A DNA stretch of 64,000 nt, taken from positions 645,743-709,742 of the forward strand of contig VYZB01000333.1 of the NCBI GenBank assembly GCA_013397455.1. Direction: 5' to 3'. Both the position numbers and the translations under genes were made by a program. Below, in pieces: positions 36,582 to 48,546 of this stretch (positions are counted from its first letter, which is position 1; each line of letters begins with the position of its first letter). The notes under the pieces are model-generated. The model was not told where the DNA came from. It ran no database searches and worked only from the letters and a program-made list of their open reading frames with translations. The DNA comes from Crotophaga sulcirostris. Taxonomy: Eukaryota > Chordata > Aves > Cuculiformes > Crotophagidae.

Positions 36582-37130
36582 CCCTGTACTCCACATTGGT
36601 GAGGCCACACCTCGAATACTATGTTCAGTTTTGGGCCCCTCACTACAACTCACTACACTCACCCACTACACTGAGGTGTTGGAGCATATGCAGAGAAGGG
36701 GAACAGAGTTGGAGAAGGATCTGGAGAAAAAGTCCTGTGAGAAGCAGCCGAGGGAACTGGAGTTGTTTAGCCTAGAGGAAAGGAGGTTGAGGGGAGACGT
36801 TATGACTGTCTACAACTACCTGAAAGCAGGTTGTGGTGAGGTGGGTGTTGCTCTCTTCTCCCAAGTGACAAGCGATAGGAAGAGAGGAAATGGCCTCAAG
36901 TTGTGCCAGGGGAGATTCAGATTAGATATTAGGAAAAATTTCTTCACTGAAAGGGTTCTCAGGTATTGGCAGAGGCTGCCCAGGGAAGTGGTTGAGTCAC
37001 CAACCCTGGAGATGTTTAAAAGATGGGTAGATGAGGTGCTCAGGGATATGGTTTAAGTAGTAGAAAGGTTCATTGGACTCAATGAACTCAAAGATTTTTT
37101 CCAACCAAATGAAACGACTCTACTGTTCTA
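36582..37130 (+). mobile_element. CR1 LINE with open ORF2 C-terminal frame
   Basis: Starts near CCTGTACTCCACATTGGTGA and continues to a decayed tail near 37130. From about 36680 to 37056 one frame stays open, reading [32 protein letters not shown] and [20 protein letters not shown], which is the C-terminal end of the CR1 ORF2 (endonuclease and reverse transcriptase) protein. Enzyme domains are missing. Tandem CACTACA copies (36640-36672) interrupt the usual sequence. Confidence 0.95.
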
Positions 37131-38060
37131 CTTTTCTAAATAACAAAGCCATGGCTTTCTGTGTATCTAAGATTCCCTTCTGTTTCAGGCTGGTTTTTGG
37201 TACGATGTGTCCAAGCTCTGCTCCTGTAGCTCATGTCTTAGCCTGCATGTTTTCTGCAGTGCTGCCCTCCTGGTGAGCCACACCCCCTTTAGGATGCTCC
37301 TGCCTGGGACCTTGGCTTTGCCCGCACAGCCTCCTTTGTGCCTGAACCACTCCTGGGCTTGTCCAACTGCTCCTTCCTTTGCTGTCCTCCCCATCTCCTG
37401 CCTCCCACCAGGCTTTAAAGAGCTGTAGGCGCTTCTGTTATTATAGTTGCTCTACTGGGCTCAGGAGCCTGAAGTGTTTAGGCACAATTGCCAAGAATAA
37501 TAATGAATGGTCCTAAGTGCCCTTCAGCTGAAGCTGCAGCTCAGCACCGAGTTTCCAGAGCCTGTGTGATGGATGGGGGCAATGCTGAAGAGGGGAGCCC
37601 TGAGGTCCCATGCAGGAGGTGCTGTCTGAGTGGGACTGCAGGCAGCAGGTAAGGCATGACTTGGCGAGGTCTTTGTGCAGGGTTGGCAGCCATCACTCTT
37701 CTCCCGTGGGTTCCTGGCTGTAAGGTATAAAAAAGCCTCATGGTGGATTTCAGAGTGTATGAAGATGGTGTGAGGTCACCTGGGGCTCCAGTGGGGATGG
37801 GTGCTGCCCAATGAGTGATTGTGACTCCTCAAGGTTGCTGGGAAGCCCACTACTGCTGTTATTTCAAATAGAGAAGGTCTCCTGACCCTCTTCAGCACAG
37901 CAAGACCAGTCATTTTGGCCACTTTTTAGTGTTTTCTGGCAACTCTTTGCTCAGGGATCTTGCTCTCCCCATGAAGTGGCCATGAAGCCCATCACCTTGG
38001 GGATGGAGGCTGTATTTGGTGGTAACTGCCTAATGTTGAAATATATAAAAATGTGTATTG
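37131..38060. other. Non-coding unique DNA between two CR1 copies
   Basis: Moderately GC-rich with overlapping frames on both strands, none of a family I know. No repeat recognised. Confidence 0.7.
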
Positions 38061-38310
38061 AAATGGTCTCAGGTTGTGCCAAAGGACATTTAGATTGGAT
38101 ATTAGGAAAAATGCTTTTACTGAAAAAGTGGTGAAGCACTGGCAGAGGCTGCCCAGGGCAGTGGTGGAGTCTCCGTCCCTAAAGGGGTTCAAAAAGCATG
38201 TGACTGTGGCATTTTGGGACACGGTTTAGTAGACGTGATGGGGTTGGGCTGATGGTTGGGCTGGATGAGCTCAGAGGTCTTTTCCAACCTTAATGATTCT
38301 GTGATTCTAT
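38061..38310 (+). mobile_element. CR1 LINE, 3' part
   Basis: From AAATGGTCTCAGGTTGTGCC to GATTCTGTGATTCTATA. Shares GGGGTTGGGCTGATGGTTGG with the copy at 15508. Begins well inside the ORF2 C-terminal region. Confidence 0.95.
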
Positions 38311-41063
38311 AACTAACTTCAGCAATCTGTCACTCTGGGCCTGTGTCGCTTTGGGAAATGTGGCTGAAGCTCCCTGAGATCTGTGATTCCAGCATCTACA
38401 CAGAGCTGATGAGGTTCACCTGTGTCTGTGCCGATAGTGTTTTTCAAATGTGGTCCTGCAAAGCCCGCCTCCAGCAGAAAGCTTTTACAAGGATGCTCAT
38501 CCAAATCTAAGGAACTTTCATTAGGGGAAAGGCCATGGCAATAATCGACCACAAGTAATCACGTGTGGTTGGACTGAACATATGGAGGCTGGGGATTTAG
38601 AAGAAAACTGTTGATTAGGGCTGGGTGGGAACTGAACCATCTTTCTGTCAAGAAAATTAAACAGTTTGGAAGTTATCTATTTTGCCTGGCCTGGCTCAGG
38701 GTATGAAGCAATTGTTGGAGCAAAGCAGATACAAGTAGTTCTGTTCATCAGACTTTTAGGAAAGGATGTTACCACCGCCTTGCACAATAGTTGCAAAAAA
38801 AAAGTTAGTTTTCAAATGACTAATTGCGGCAGTGGGAGTGTGATACATGAGAGCAGAGCCTTGGGTCGGGAACCCTATTCCCAGCCTTTTTGATGGAAGT
38901 TTGCATTTAAATGGTAATATTGATGTCTCATTTTCAAATGAGATTTTGGAAAAACACTGTGAAACTTCTTTCTTCGGAAGCCTGACTTTCTCACAGAAAC
39001 TCCACAGCGATTTGTCCCTGTGCACAGCCTAATGGATCAAAAGTTCCATTTCTGCATAGTCTATTACTTACATACTCAATAAAATAGGATGCACGAATGG
39101 CTTAGCTTTTTTTTTTTCCCTTTTTTCCCCCACTAAATGCAATTTTTCCCCTCGGAGATTACTGAAAATTACTTTTGCAAGTCAGTATGAAGTCTTATCA
39201 GTCCAGTGGTGTTCAGATCCCATATTAACTACCTCACATTACTGTGAACAAGAACTGCTGTGGAAACCAATGGGCTAAGAATGTAAGGTACATTCTGCTG
39301 ATGTATGTCCCTGTAGTAACCCTTTCCCATCACAGGTAACTGATTGACTCTTCTTCCACAAACAATTCTATCTTATTTTAAATAACGTTATATTTTAGAA
39401 CTTAAACTTTCCTGATGCTTTGGCGCCGTATCGGTCATAGCGCTTGTGACTGATGAGCACAGAGAGCAAACATTCCCCACCAAGGAAACATGTAGAAAGA
39501 TTGCTTTCACAGCATGCTCAGGGCATATTAAAAAAATTATGTTTTAGCACAAAAGGAAAAGAATTTAGCCTGTGCATGTCAGGCTGCTTTAAATATTTTA
39601 TTTTGCCTGTCTTCAGAGTCAGTGAATCCCAGAAGCAGCCATCCCTTGGGGCACAGCCCTTCAAGGATATGGCATTCTTCAATCCCACTGATTTTAGTGG
39701 ACCTTGAAGGCATTTCATACTTCACAGGCTCAGTCTCATGATGTAGAAAGGTTGCACTGTTCAGGCTCACCTATTACAGCTGCCAGAAGGTCTACTACCA
39801 TTTGGTTTAGCTGACAAAGGAAAGCTAGGCAAGTTCAAAATAAAAACAAGGAAAAGGGTTTTAATAAAGAGATCAGTCTTCCATGGCTTAAGGTACCAAG
39901 GGATAGGCTCTTCCATCCTGTAAAGACTGTACAAAGACTTAACCTTCATCTCCAAAAAAGTGGTACAGTTCGTGAAGAAACCATCGGTTGCATGTTGGAA
40001 CTGCAAAGTCTCCTGTTTGGAGAACTGGAGTGGATATGGAAATGAAATGGTTACTGGAAGATCCCTTTAGCTTGAAGAAGGCTGCACCCTTTTCATATAT
40101 GATAGAATATCTGAACTGAAAAAAAAATCCAAACCCAAATATGTCAAAAGAACATGAGCACTGAAAACTGAAGGACTTAAAATGCCTCACTTTTGCTTTC
40201 TTATTGTAAGTTGTCTTTCTTGTGTGCATCAGACTGTGTTTACATCACCATCAGTCATTATTTCATGCGGGGAATACATAGACACTCAATACATCTTTTC
40301 ATCGTTATCACTCAACAAGTGGCCGCAGCCCTTATATAGAAAAGCTTCAGAAACCACAGAGTTCTCCGCATGATGTGCTTCCTCCTCGACATTGCTGCCC
40401 TGCCCTTTCCCCATCACGCACAGACTCTGCTGATGCTAATGAACACATTTCAAGTTCTTATAAGAGGAGGAAAAAACAGCCCCATTGTACAGATGAGGAA
40501 ATGAGGCAAATAGCAATGAAGGTCAAAAGTTTCCATTTAATTTGGTGCCCAGTTTGAGACATCTAAGCATGGTTTCTCAGAATTTGGTGTTCACCTTTTG
40601 CAGGTGGCAAAGGGCAGTGTGTTACTGGTGGGTTCCTGCCTTCCTGTCCTCAGGGACAGGGAGGTGGACTTGGGTATTTCCACTCTCTGTAAGGGTGTTA
40701 TATCATGAGAATGACCACATGCTGCAGGGAAATAGCTTCGAAATGCTCCAGCGTCCCTAAATCAGCCTTGTTCTGTTGACCTGGCAATAGTGCATATGGC
40801 AGTACACGATGGGGTCTGCCTTCGTGGCTGAGTTACAGGCTCTCCAGTAGTTTCCACATATAGGGAATTCTTCTCTTTGGTGTGATCTGAGGAAGAGAAA
40901 AACAAGTTTCCAATGAGGTGGGTGCATTTTTGAGTAAAACCACTCTTTATTATAGCGTGTCCTTTTGGATGCCCTTCCTTTCTTTTTGCTCATCATAGTG
41001 TTTCGGCTTTTTTACTTTTATACTTTATACTTTTATACTATATACTTATATACTAAATAATTT
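38311..41063. other. Non-coding unique DNA up to a gap
   Basis: No gene recognised. T-rich stretches lie near 39108-39127. From 41014 to the gap the sequence is an imperfect TTTTATAC tandem repeat. Confidence 0.75.
41014..41063. repeat. Imperfect TTTTATAC tandem repeat cut by a gap
   Basis: TTTTATAC, TTTATAC and TATATAC units follow each other for about 50 bp and run into the N gap. The repeat probably caused the gap. Confidence 0.85.
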
Positions 41064-41098
41064 NNNNNNNNNNNNNNNNNNNNNNNNNNNNNNNNNNN
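41064..41098. other. Assembly gap (35 N)
   Basis: Thirty-five N. The left flank is a short tandem repeat, so the true array may be longer. Confidence 1.
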
Positions 41099-42864
41099 TT
41101 TCTTCTTATAGCTCCATGTTTAACATGCAATATTGTAAATACACTTTCAGATTAGCTTGCTGAATGGAGGGAAAAAAGTGTTCTTAAAAGCTCCTCAAGG
41201 CATACTTCCCTGAAGTGAGGCACATGGCTTCAGGGAAGTTACAGTTCACTTCTTAACATGTACTAGAATTTTTTGAATCTTCCACAGAACATATATATAT
41301 ATATATACCCATGTTTTCTCCCCAAGCTTGCACTGATGCTGGCCGTTTGCTTATTTGAACAAAAAACCACTAGAGAATGCTACCAAGTTGAAAAGGGTGT
41401 TTTATACCCATTTTCCCCAAAAAGAAATGAGAGGATAAAGAAAGGGTAGACTGAGTTCTCTTTTCAAACCATACAGAATCAACCTTTACATGTCAGTAAG
41501 TTCCAGCCTAGTGACCTATAAGTTGGTGGTCTCAGCCAACTGCTTGCAGCTTGCCATTTACAGTGAGGGTATGGGTATTTTGCCGATGTGGACAAATTAC
41601 AGATTACTGATGCATCATCATGAAGGATGCTCTCACGAATAGGCAAAAGGTAGGATAGTTGTCAATTATTTAGAACTACCCAAAGACACTGCAGTGGCAC
41701 CACTGGGAAGAGGACTTGGCTCTTCAGGGAGCTCTCCTTTTGTGTGGCTCCTGTCTCTGAGCTCAGAGGAAAACCAAGAGCTGCCATATCTTCTGCTGGA
41801 GCTACAAAATTATTAGGAGAGGAACTGAAAGCAAACAAAAACAAAGCCCCCAAACTCATTTGTTTTATTGCTGTGTGTATGTTGCGTTCCTGTAAAAAAA
41901 AAAAAAAAAAAAAAAAAAGAAGATGAAGTAATTTTAACCTGTGCATTGGCACAGCAAGTCATGGAAGCCAGAAGTATTGAAAGTATTGACACAGGCTTGA
42001 AAATGAATTGATGAAATTCATGCAGGATGTTAAATGCAGTGTTCGGGATGCTCTTCCTTTTGGAGGAAGGGCCAACCCCTCTAGCACTGCTTCTTGTCCC
42101 TTCTTGCCTCCCAAAGATTTACATGTGGTGCAGTCAGAAACCAGAGCCTGAGCTGGATGAACTGTTAGTCTGATCCACTCTTACAATTCCTATTTGCCTG
42201 CAACGAGCACACATACATCAGTTTGATAATGTTAGCTGCAGCCTGGACAAACACACAAATAAGCCACATGGAGTGAGACATGGTGTATGGAAAGTAAATC
42301 AGCGTGCAGAAGCAACGAAATCAAAGATGTGTTGCTGACTGATGATTTTTTGCCATAAAGTAAAAAGTAGGTCTGTCCGTGGGCACAAGGAACGTACTTA
42401 TTACCTTCTCTTCATCCTGCAGAGCTTTTTAGGCGAGCGAGTATTGGTCTTGCTCAGGCTATTTACATGAGCGGAAGTGTGACAAATGGGGACAGTCCCC
42501 CCCTTGAATTAACAGGCCACAGAAGAGAAGTATAGCAAAAACAAGAGTCATTAATAGTCATTCCATTTCGCTCTGTGAAGTTTACTGAGGTTTAATTAAA
42601 GCACTGATATGTTTTCGACTGACCTTATTTTCATACCTGATAATCAGTACACTCATTATCATTTTTTGAGCTCGGGTTTGAGTCTAGCTAATTAGCACTC
42701 ATTGGGTCAGCATCTACGTTAAATAAAGACAAGGAGGGAAACTCCAAGATCTGCATCTTTTAGATGCTCACTGCAAAGGCGAGTGGTCATCAAGCAATGC
42801 CACCAGCAGAAGGTTGAGCTGACACTGCTGGGTGGTGTTGTGAGGTGCTGGGTGAGCACCAGCC
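41099..42864. other. Non-coding unique DNA
   Basis: Holds an (AT)n run (41291-41307) and A25 (41894-41918). The stretch 42470-42720 is repeat-free and AT-rich with TTTAATTAAAG and GCTAATTAGCA cores. No gene recognised. Confidence 0.75.
41894..41918. repeat. Poly(A) run (25 A)
   Basis: A pure run of 25 A, the longest homopolymer in the window. No upstream retroposed gene is visible, so it may be a simple homopolymer expansion. Confidence 0.95.
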
Positions 42865-43065
42865 ATTAGGAAAAATTTCTTTACTGAAAGGGTGGTCGGG
42901 CACTGGCAGAGGCTGCCCAGGGAGGTGGTTGAGTCACCATCCCTGGAGGTGTTTAAAACATGGGTAGATGAGTTTCTCGGGGACATGGTTTAGTAAGTGG
43001 ACAGGTACAGTTGGACTCGATGATCTCAGAGGTCTTTTCCAGCCAGATGATTCTATGATTCTATG
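42865..43065 (+). mobile_element. CR1 LINE, 3' part
   Basis: Begins at ATTAGGAAAAATTTC and has a clean tail GATTCTATGATTCTATG. Near-identical over the tail to the copy at 11284 (GTGGACAGGTACAGTTGGACT), so it is probably among the younger copies. Confidence 0.95.
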
Positions 43066-45932
43066 CTTCTAAGTCTCTGGCTTTGATAATCAGAGCATAA
43101 AAAGTGGCTCAAACATCAGTTTTTTACATCTAAATGCTTTGAACTCCTGTTGTGGTCCTATCTGTCCTCATCATTGCTATGCAAAACAAAATTCTTCCAT
43201 CTCTAGCAGTCAGGAATTACCAATGGATTAAATGTTGGGGAGGAAACAAATAATTACAATCTTTAGCACCTGGCTTGTACTTTGCCCATTACCAGCACTG
43301 CACAGCCATCAGCTAATGAACTGAATGAGGTGTTCAATTACACAATGATTGTTAATGCTCAGTTAAAACCTACAAAACTGAGCACCAAATGGTAGAGCTG
43401 CAATTTCAGCTGGCAGCTTGTAGACACTTTCTTCGCAATCGCGAATGATGCTTAGCAATACTTAAACCAAATGATTCCTCCTCTTGCTCGAGGTTTTCCT
43501 CATGTTTATGCATATTGGCCTCTCCCTTTCTGGGAGCTTGTAAATGTTATGTTGTAAGACTCTGGGTATGGTATACGTGAGGTATGCTATGTGGGCTGTT
43601 GATTTTCTTAGGAGAAGGCTCTGTTGCAAGGTTTTGCCAAACCCATGATCCACAAAAAGAAGAAGAAGAAAAAAAGATCAGTCTGTAAAGTAACTAAAAC
43701 ATTCAGCAAACTTTTTCTATCTACCATAACTGAAACCTGACCATGTTTCTTAGTAATTTAGTATTTGACAAAACCCTTCAGCACCTCCTTTATACATATG
43801 GACACATGGACACATGGTCAGCTGCAAAACTAATGACTGAAACATGTAATAAATTGCATTTGTTCTTCACCTTTAGCTGTTTCACCCAGATGTTGGCCAT
43901 CTCCTTTGCCCTGCATGCAGTGATCCATTGCCATGGGGCTACCTCTCCTGTCCTGCTTCTCCCCACAAGAGTTGCTCTGTGCCTTTCAACAGCCAGCCAT
44001 AAATTTGCTTCTTCCTTTTCATCCTGGCAAAATGACAGGAGCCCTCCACCCGCAGAGGCAGAACATTCCCAGGGCTGAAGAGCTCTGCCCCACCGATCCC
44101 CTCTGCACCGCAGCTGTTCCCAGCACCAGGCATTAAGTTCATTACATGCAGGGGACAGGCAGGGTTGTCCCCATCACGATGGCTTTAGCAAGCACATGGG
44201 GCTCCAGGGACTTCCTCTGGAGGAGGAATTTGGCAGCTTCCACAGCTGCCCAAATCCTGCCCAAACTGTCCCAGGGCGGAGGGGGAGGCTGTGTATATGA
44301 TTCACCATGGGTATGCTGAGACAAATTACACTGAGACACTTTCTCCAGATGCTGCTATCTAAAGAAACTCGCACTTTTGTCTCTGTAAGCATCATTTCAT
44401 CCTTAATTTTATGACCTTATAGGATAAAACTGTACAGAAGCGTAGCTTGTTGTTATTTGCTTCCCCTAATCCAGTTTGTACCAATCTGACAACATTTCCC
44501 CCTCTCTTTTGCTCTTGTGGCAGAACACCCCAAGTACAAGGTCATGAGGGGGAAGCAGATTGTTGTCTATTTATGTGAAGAGGCTTTTTGATGCCTTAAG
44601 AAGCAAAATGAGATGAAGGTTAACAAGGGGCTTCACATCTGGGTGAGGGATAGCTCACAAGGGGAGGCTGGATGCCCACAGCCATCGCAGTGGCAGCATT
44701 TCTCAACCGCCAGTAGTGTGTGGACTGTTACCTGTCTCGTCTGCAATGACCTTTATTCAGATCAGCCATTGCATTGCACCATGCATGTGTCTGGTCTTTC
44801 TTTCTGGACACGGTGTGGAATTTGTTAGATGTTGCTCCAGCAGTTATCCTTAAGGGTTTGAACAAATTTTACAGTCACGGGGAGGGAAGGGAGTAGGAGC
44901 TGCCAGGTTAGCAAAACAAAAGAATTATTTCTAAACTTGAACGACCGTATTTGATGGCAGATGTAACAAAGTACAAGTACCCTCTGCCTTGCAGAGAGGA
45001 ATTAGTGATATTTATGTGCACCTAATTTTGCAGACTGAAAACACACAATGCTGCAGTCTGAGATAGCTGCATGCATCAGAGCCCTGCAAGGCTTCAAAAC
45101 GTTGCTGCAGTAGTAACGTATTTATGGAATTTGGTCAAAGAGACTGGGACAAAAATCTCCAGGGGTTTAATCCTGGCCCTGCAGGTGAATTACAGTGTGA
45201 CTTTGGGGGTTCAGCTTGCGTGACTGCAAAACAGGTACCATCAGGTTTACCTGCCTCCCAGGTGAGCTGACAGGGATGATGAATTCATCCCCAGGCTTTG
45301 CAGCTGCCTGGATGTCCCCAGTCCCCTTTGTGCTGCCCTTGGAGCAAACCTCTGCACACAGTCGATACCCTCCCAAGGCACTGCAGTCCCAGGGATTCAC
45401 AAGGTTTCATTTGCTCCCCGAGATTAAATTTTCCTCCCACACCAGTGGTGCAGCATTCCACATTTGCCTTGCACCAGGCTTCCAGCACCAAATTAAACTG
45501 AACGATGCTCCTGCTCACTTACGGATCATAAATGCCACAAGGTGAATGGTGCTTTGCATTACTACTATGCATACTTGCTGCGGATTGTAAATATAAGTCT
45601 AGAAAATCACTTGTTAATTAGTTGAAATTGCATTAATATAATAATGGAAGTGATTTTTTCTTTTTGTTATAGCTGAGGGAATAAATAGAATACTTACACA
45701 GGTCTTTTACAGAACAAAACAATGGAAGCAACGGAGGAGACGATTCTTTTAATGAAATGTGTGTATTTACTTGTAAAAATGTGCTACAGATGCATATGCT
45801 GGATAATAAGGAAAGGCCTGGGAATCTGTCTGATCAGCAAGTCTAGGACTAGCTACTAATTAGGTGTATCTCATTTAGGAAAACCCACTCAGCTGCTGGA
45901 GTTGTGTCTGGGGAGGACGGAATGGAGCACAA

Positions 45933-45946
45933 GCAGAAGGGGGCAG
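45933..45946 (+). promoter_or_regulatory. CTCF-like motif
   Basis: GCAGAAGGGGGCAG matches 12 of 14 positions of the vertebrate CTCF core CCASYAGRKGGCRS. A match of this quality is expected by chance now and then, so occupancy is uncertain. Confidence 0.25.
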
Positions 45947-46342
45947 CTGGGCTAGAGGAGCAGTGACAGCGATGAGACAAAGCGAGTTTGAAGCAAATCT
46001 CTCTCCTCTATCCCAGACCCGAAGGCCAGATCCATTAGCATCTATTCCAATGAACTTTGTTTTTTAACCTTCACCTTATCCATCCCAAAGTTTTCTCACT
46101 GTCTGCTAGGGCAGCACAAGCAGAAAGCCCCCGTGGAGCAGGGCGCGTGACCGGAAACCTGGCTGGGCTCCTGAATGCAAACGCTGCAGGGCCAAGGTCC
46201 AACGCTCTCCACAGATCAAGGCACCAACACGTGTTTTACATACAATCAGAGCAGTTGTAAGGAGAGCAGCCCTACTCTTTGCAGCGGTGAAGAAAAAGAG
46301 CACACTGTGGGTTTCAACCACGGTGTAAAGTAGTCCTTTTTG

Positions 46343-46367
46343 AAAAAAAAAAAAAAAAGAAAAAAAA
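46343..46367. repeat. A-rich homopolymer run
   Basis: Sixteen A, one G, eight A. No gene copy is visible next to it. Confidence 0.9.
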
Positions 46368-47564
46368 TCTTCATAAATGAGACTTTCTTGGCTATGATCA
46401 TTAAAATAGATGGAAGCAAAGAGATTAATAATGAAGTAATCCAAGCAAATCAGACAACGTAGCCTGTCTCCCATCCATTTCAATCTGAAGTTCATTTTGG
46501 TTCATGCATCTGAGTCTGAGTGAGTTTCCCTGATTGATGGATGATAGTTCATGTCCAGGGATTGGTTTTTTTTTTAGTTCTTTTTACACTCAAAGGGTTT
46601 TCGAAAGCCTAGATTTGGAAATGCCTATTGTCTGAGCCCCAAAATATATAGGTAGTATCTGAATTGATTTTTGTATACAGATGCTATTTCCATTTCATTT
46701 CCCTTGAAGAAGTAGTTATCTGTTCAGTTACCTTGCTGGTTGTGACAAACAACAGTAAAATACCATAGCAAAAAAAACCCCCAAAACAGGCACAAAGAGT
46801 TGATGACAATTTTATACCTAGACTGACAGATAAAAATAAAGGCATCCACTTTCTCTTACACACCAAATTCAGTGTGAGACATCAAAGCCTCAGTCTGTGC
46901 TGAGCACTGTGGCAGTAACCTAGAAAAGCATCTTCCCATGTGCTGTCCTTTCAGCACTTCAATAACCCTGCTCAGTGTGTACCTTGCACACCTATGTTTA
47001 AGCACATGCTGAAATGCTTCACTCTGGGGAGTCAGCATGTGTTTTTCAGTAATGCACCCTACCCCTATAAAATCTGGAAGCCTTGAAGGCCTTCCAGAGG
47101 TGAGATGAGATTCCCACCTGCTGGCTCTCTGCTTGGAGGTCTCTGATACCAATGGGCTGCACAGCAGAGCCCAGCTTCAGGTCTAAAGACACTGGGAGAG
47201 TGAACTGGCCCTCAGTAGAGCCTCAAAGGCAGCCCTGATAAAGATAGAAGGGTGGACAAATAAGATAAATAAGCTCCAATTGGGTGCTACATGGAGGGTA
47301 TGGTTGAGTGGGTGTAGTGAATGCTGGGAGTTAACACGTGACCCTTCTGCTGTGACGAACAGCAGTCCCAGTCCTGCTCCTGCTGCTGGGAGAGAGAGAG
47401 GGTAGCTGGCAGCACCACTCCCACAGGGACAGGGACCAGGTCTAGGTCAGAAATAATCTGTGCTTGGGCATCTTCTAGTCCCGCTGCAAAAACATCTGAT
47501 TCGGAGAGGGCTGTGGGGCTGCTTTGTGGCTCAGCAAAGGGGCAGAAATGTGTTCCTGTGGGGG

Positions 47565-47957
47565 ATTGTGGAATGGTTTGGGTTGGAAGGAACCTCAAAG
47601 CCCATCTAGTTCCACCTGCCATGGGCATGGACACCTCCCACTGGATCAGGGGGCTCCAAACCACATCCAACCTGGCCTTGAACATCTCCAGGGATGGGGT
47701 AGCCACCACTGCTCTGGGAAACTTGGGCCAGGGCGTCCCCACCCTCACAGGGAAACATATATTCCTAAGACCTCATCTCAATCTCCTCTCTTTTACTTAA
47801 AAGCCATTATCTCCTGTCCTGTCACTATATGCCTTTGTAAAAATTCCCTCAGCAGTTTTCCTGTATCCCCTTTCACTACTGGGAGTCTGCTCTAAGGTCT
47901 CCCCAGAGCCTTCTCTTCTCCAGGCTGAACAACTCCAAATTTCTCAGTCTGGCTTGT
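47565..47957 (-). mobile_element. CR1 LINE, 5'-truncated copy
   Basis: Reverse complement starting ATTGTGGAATGGTTTGGGTT. It contains CCTGCCATGGGCATGGACAC and TCCTAAGACCTCATCTCAAT and fades out after TTCTCAGTCTGG. Same group as 18821 and 29475, but it lacks their shared 3' flank. Confidence 0.94.
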
Positions 47958-47999
47958 CTGAATTCCTGCCGAAAGGATTACGCTAATGCAGCTGGGATT

Positions 48000-48480
48000 G
48001 CATCACATTATTAATGGTGCAGTAGGGTTTCTAGAGCCTTGCACAGGAGTCCTTTTATTTATTATTTAATTCTAAATAAACAAAAATAAATAAATCATAT
48101 CGCTTTATATGCTATAATATTAGGTGCAATGGAAAAATCAAAGATGGATGGATAACGTCACATTTGACCTAATAGCTGTACAGTTTCTTGTTATGTTTAC
48201 ACTGTTTGATGTTCAGCTGCACCAGTATCAGAATATCAAAAGCATTTTTTTAAAAATCAATAATTAAACCTGAATTTCATTATTATTCAGAGCACACAAA
48301 TTCATATACCAGCTATATTAAACATGATACAAATATCATACTGTGTGTAATTGTACTCATACTAATTGCACATTCTGGCACATTATGGGGTAATGGTGCT
48401 TGAAGTTACCAAACAGTTCAAAGACCAAAGGTCACAGATTCAAAGATTTTAAAATAAAGCTCCTGATTCGTGAATTCATG
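48000..48480. promoter_or_regulatory. Candidate conserved non-coding element
   Basis: Low CpG, free of CR1, rich in distinct AT cores (ATCAATAATTAAAC, CTAATTGCAC, GTGTAATTGTAC) with interspersed motifs such as TTTACACTG. It resembles gene-desert enhancers. The start overlaps a TTTATTTATTATTTAATT run, which is less informative. Confidence 0.3.
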
Positions 48481-48510
48481 ATAGTGTACTAAATTTGACC
48501 TCTTACCCTC

Positions 48511-48546
48511 ATATAAATAATTATATATAATTATATAATTATATAG
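48511..48546. repeat. TAATTATA AT-rich repeat
   Basis: About 36 bp of A and T only, with tandem ATTATATA units that can fold on themselves. Confidence 0.85.

Larger units (their letters stand above)
43066..47564. other. Non-coding unique DNA
   Basis: No gene recognised. It contains a CTCF-like motif (45933-45946) and an A-rich run (46343-46367). 44000-44330 and 45170-45500 are GC-richer with overlapping frames but no known domain. Confidence 0.7.

Noticed and set aside
47287..47748. 153-codon minus-strand open frame
   Set aside because: Its N-terminal part (RVGTPWPKFPRAVVATPSLE) is the CR1 ORF2 C-terminal remnant of the copy at 47565-47957; the rest is chance read-through.
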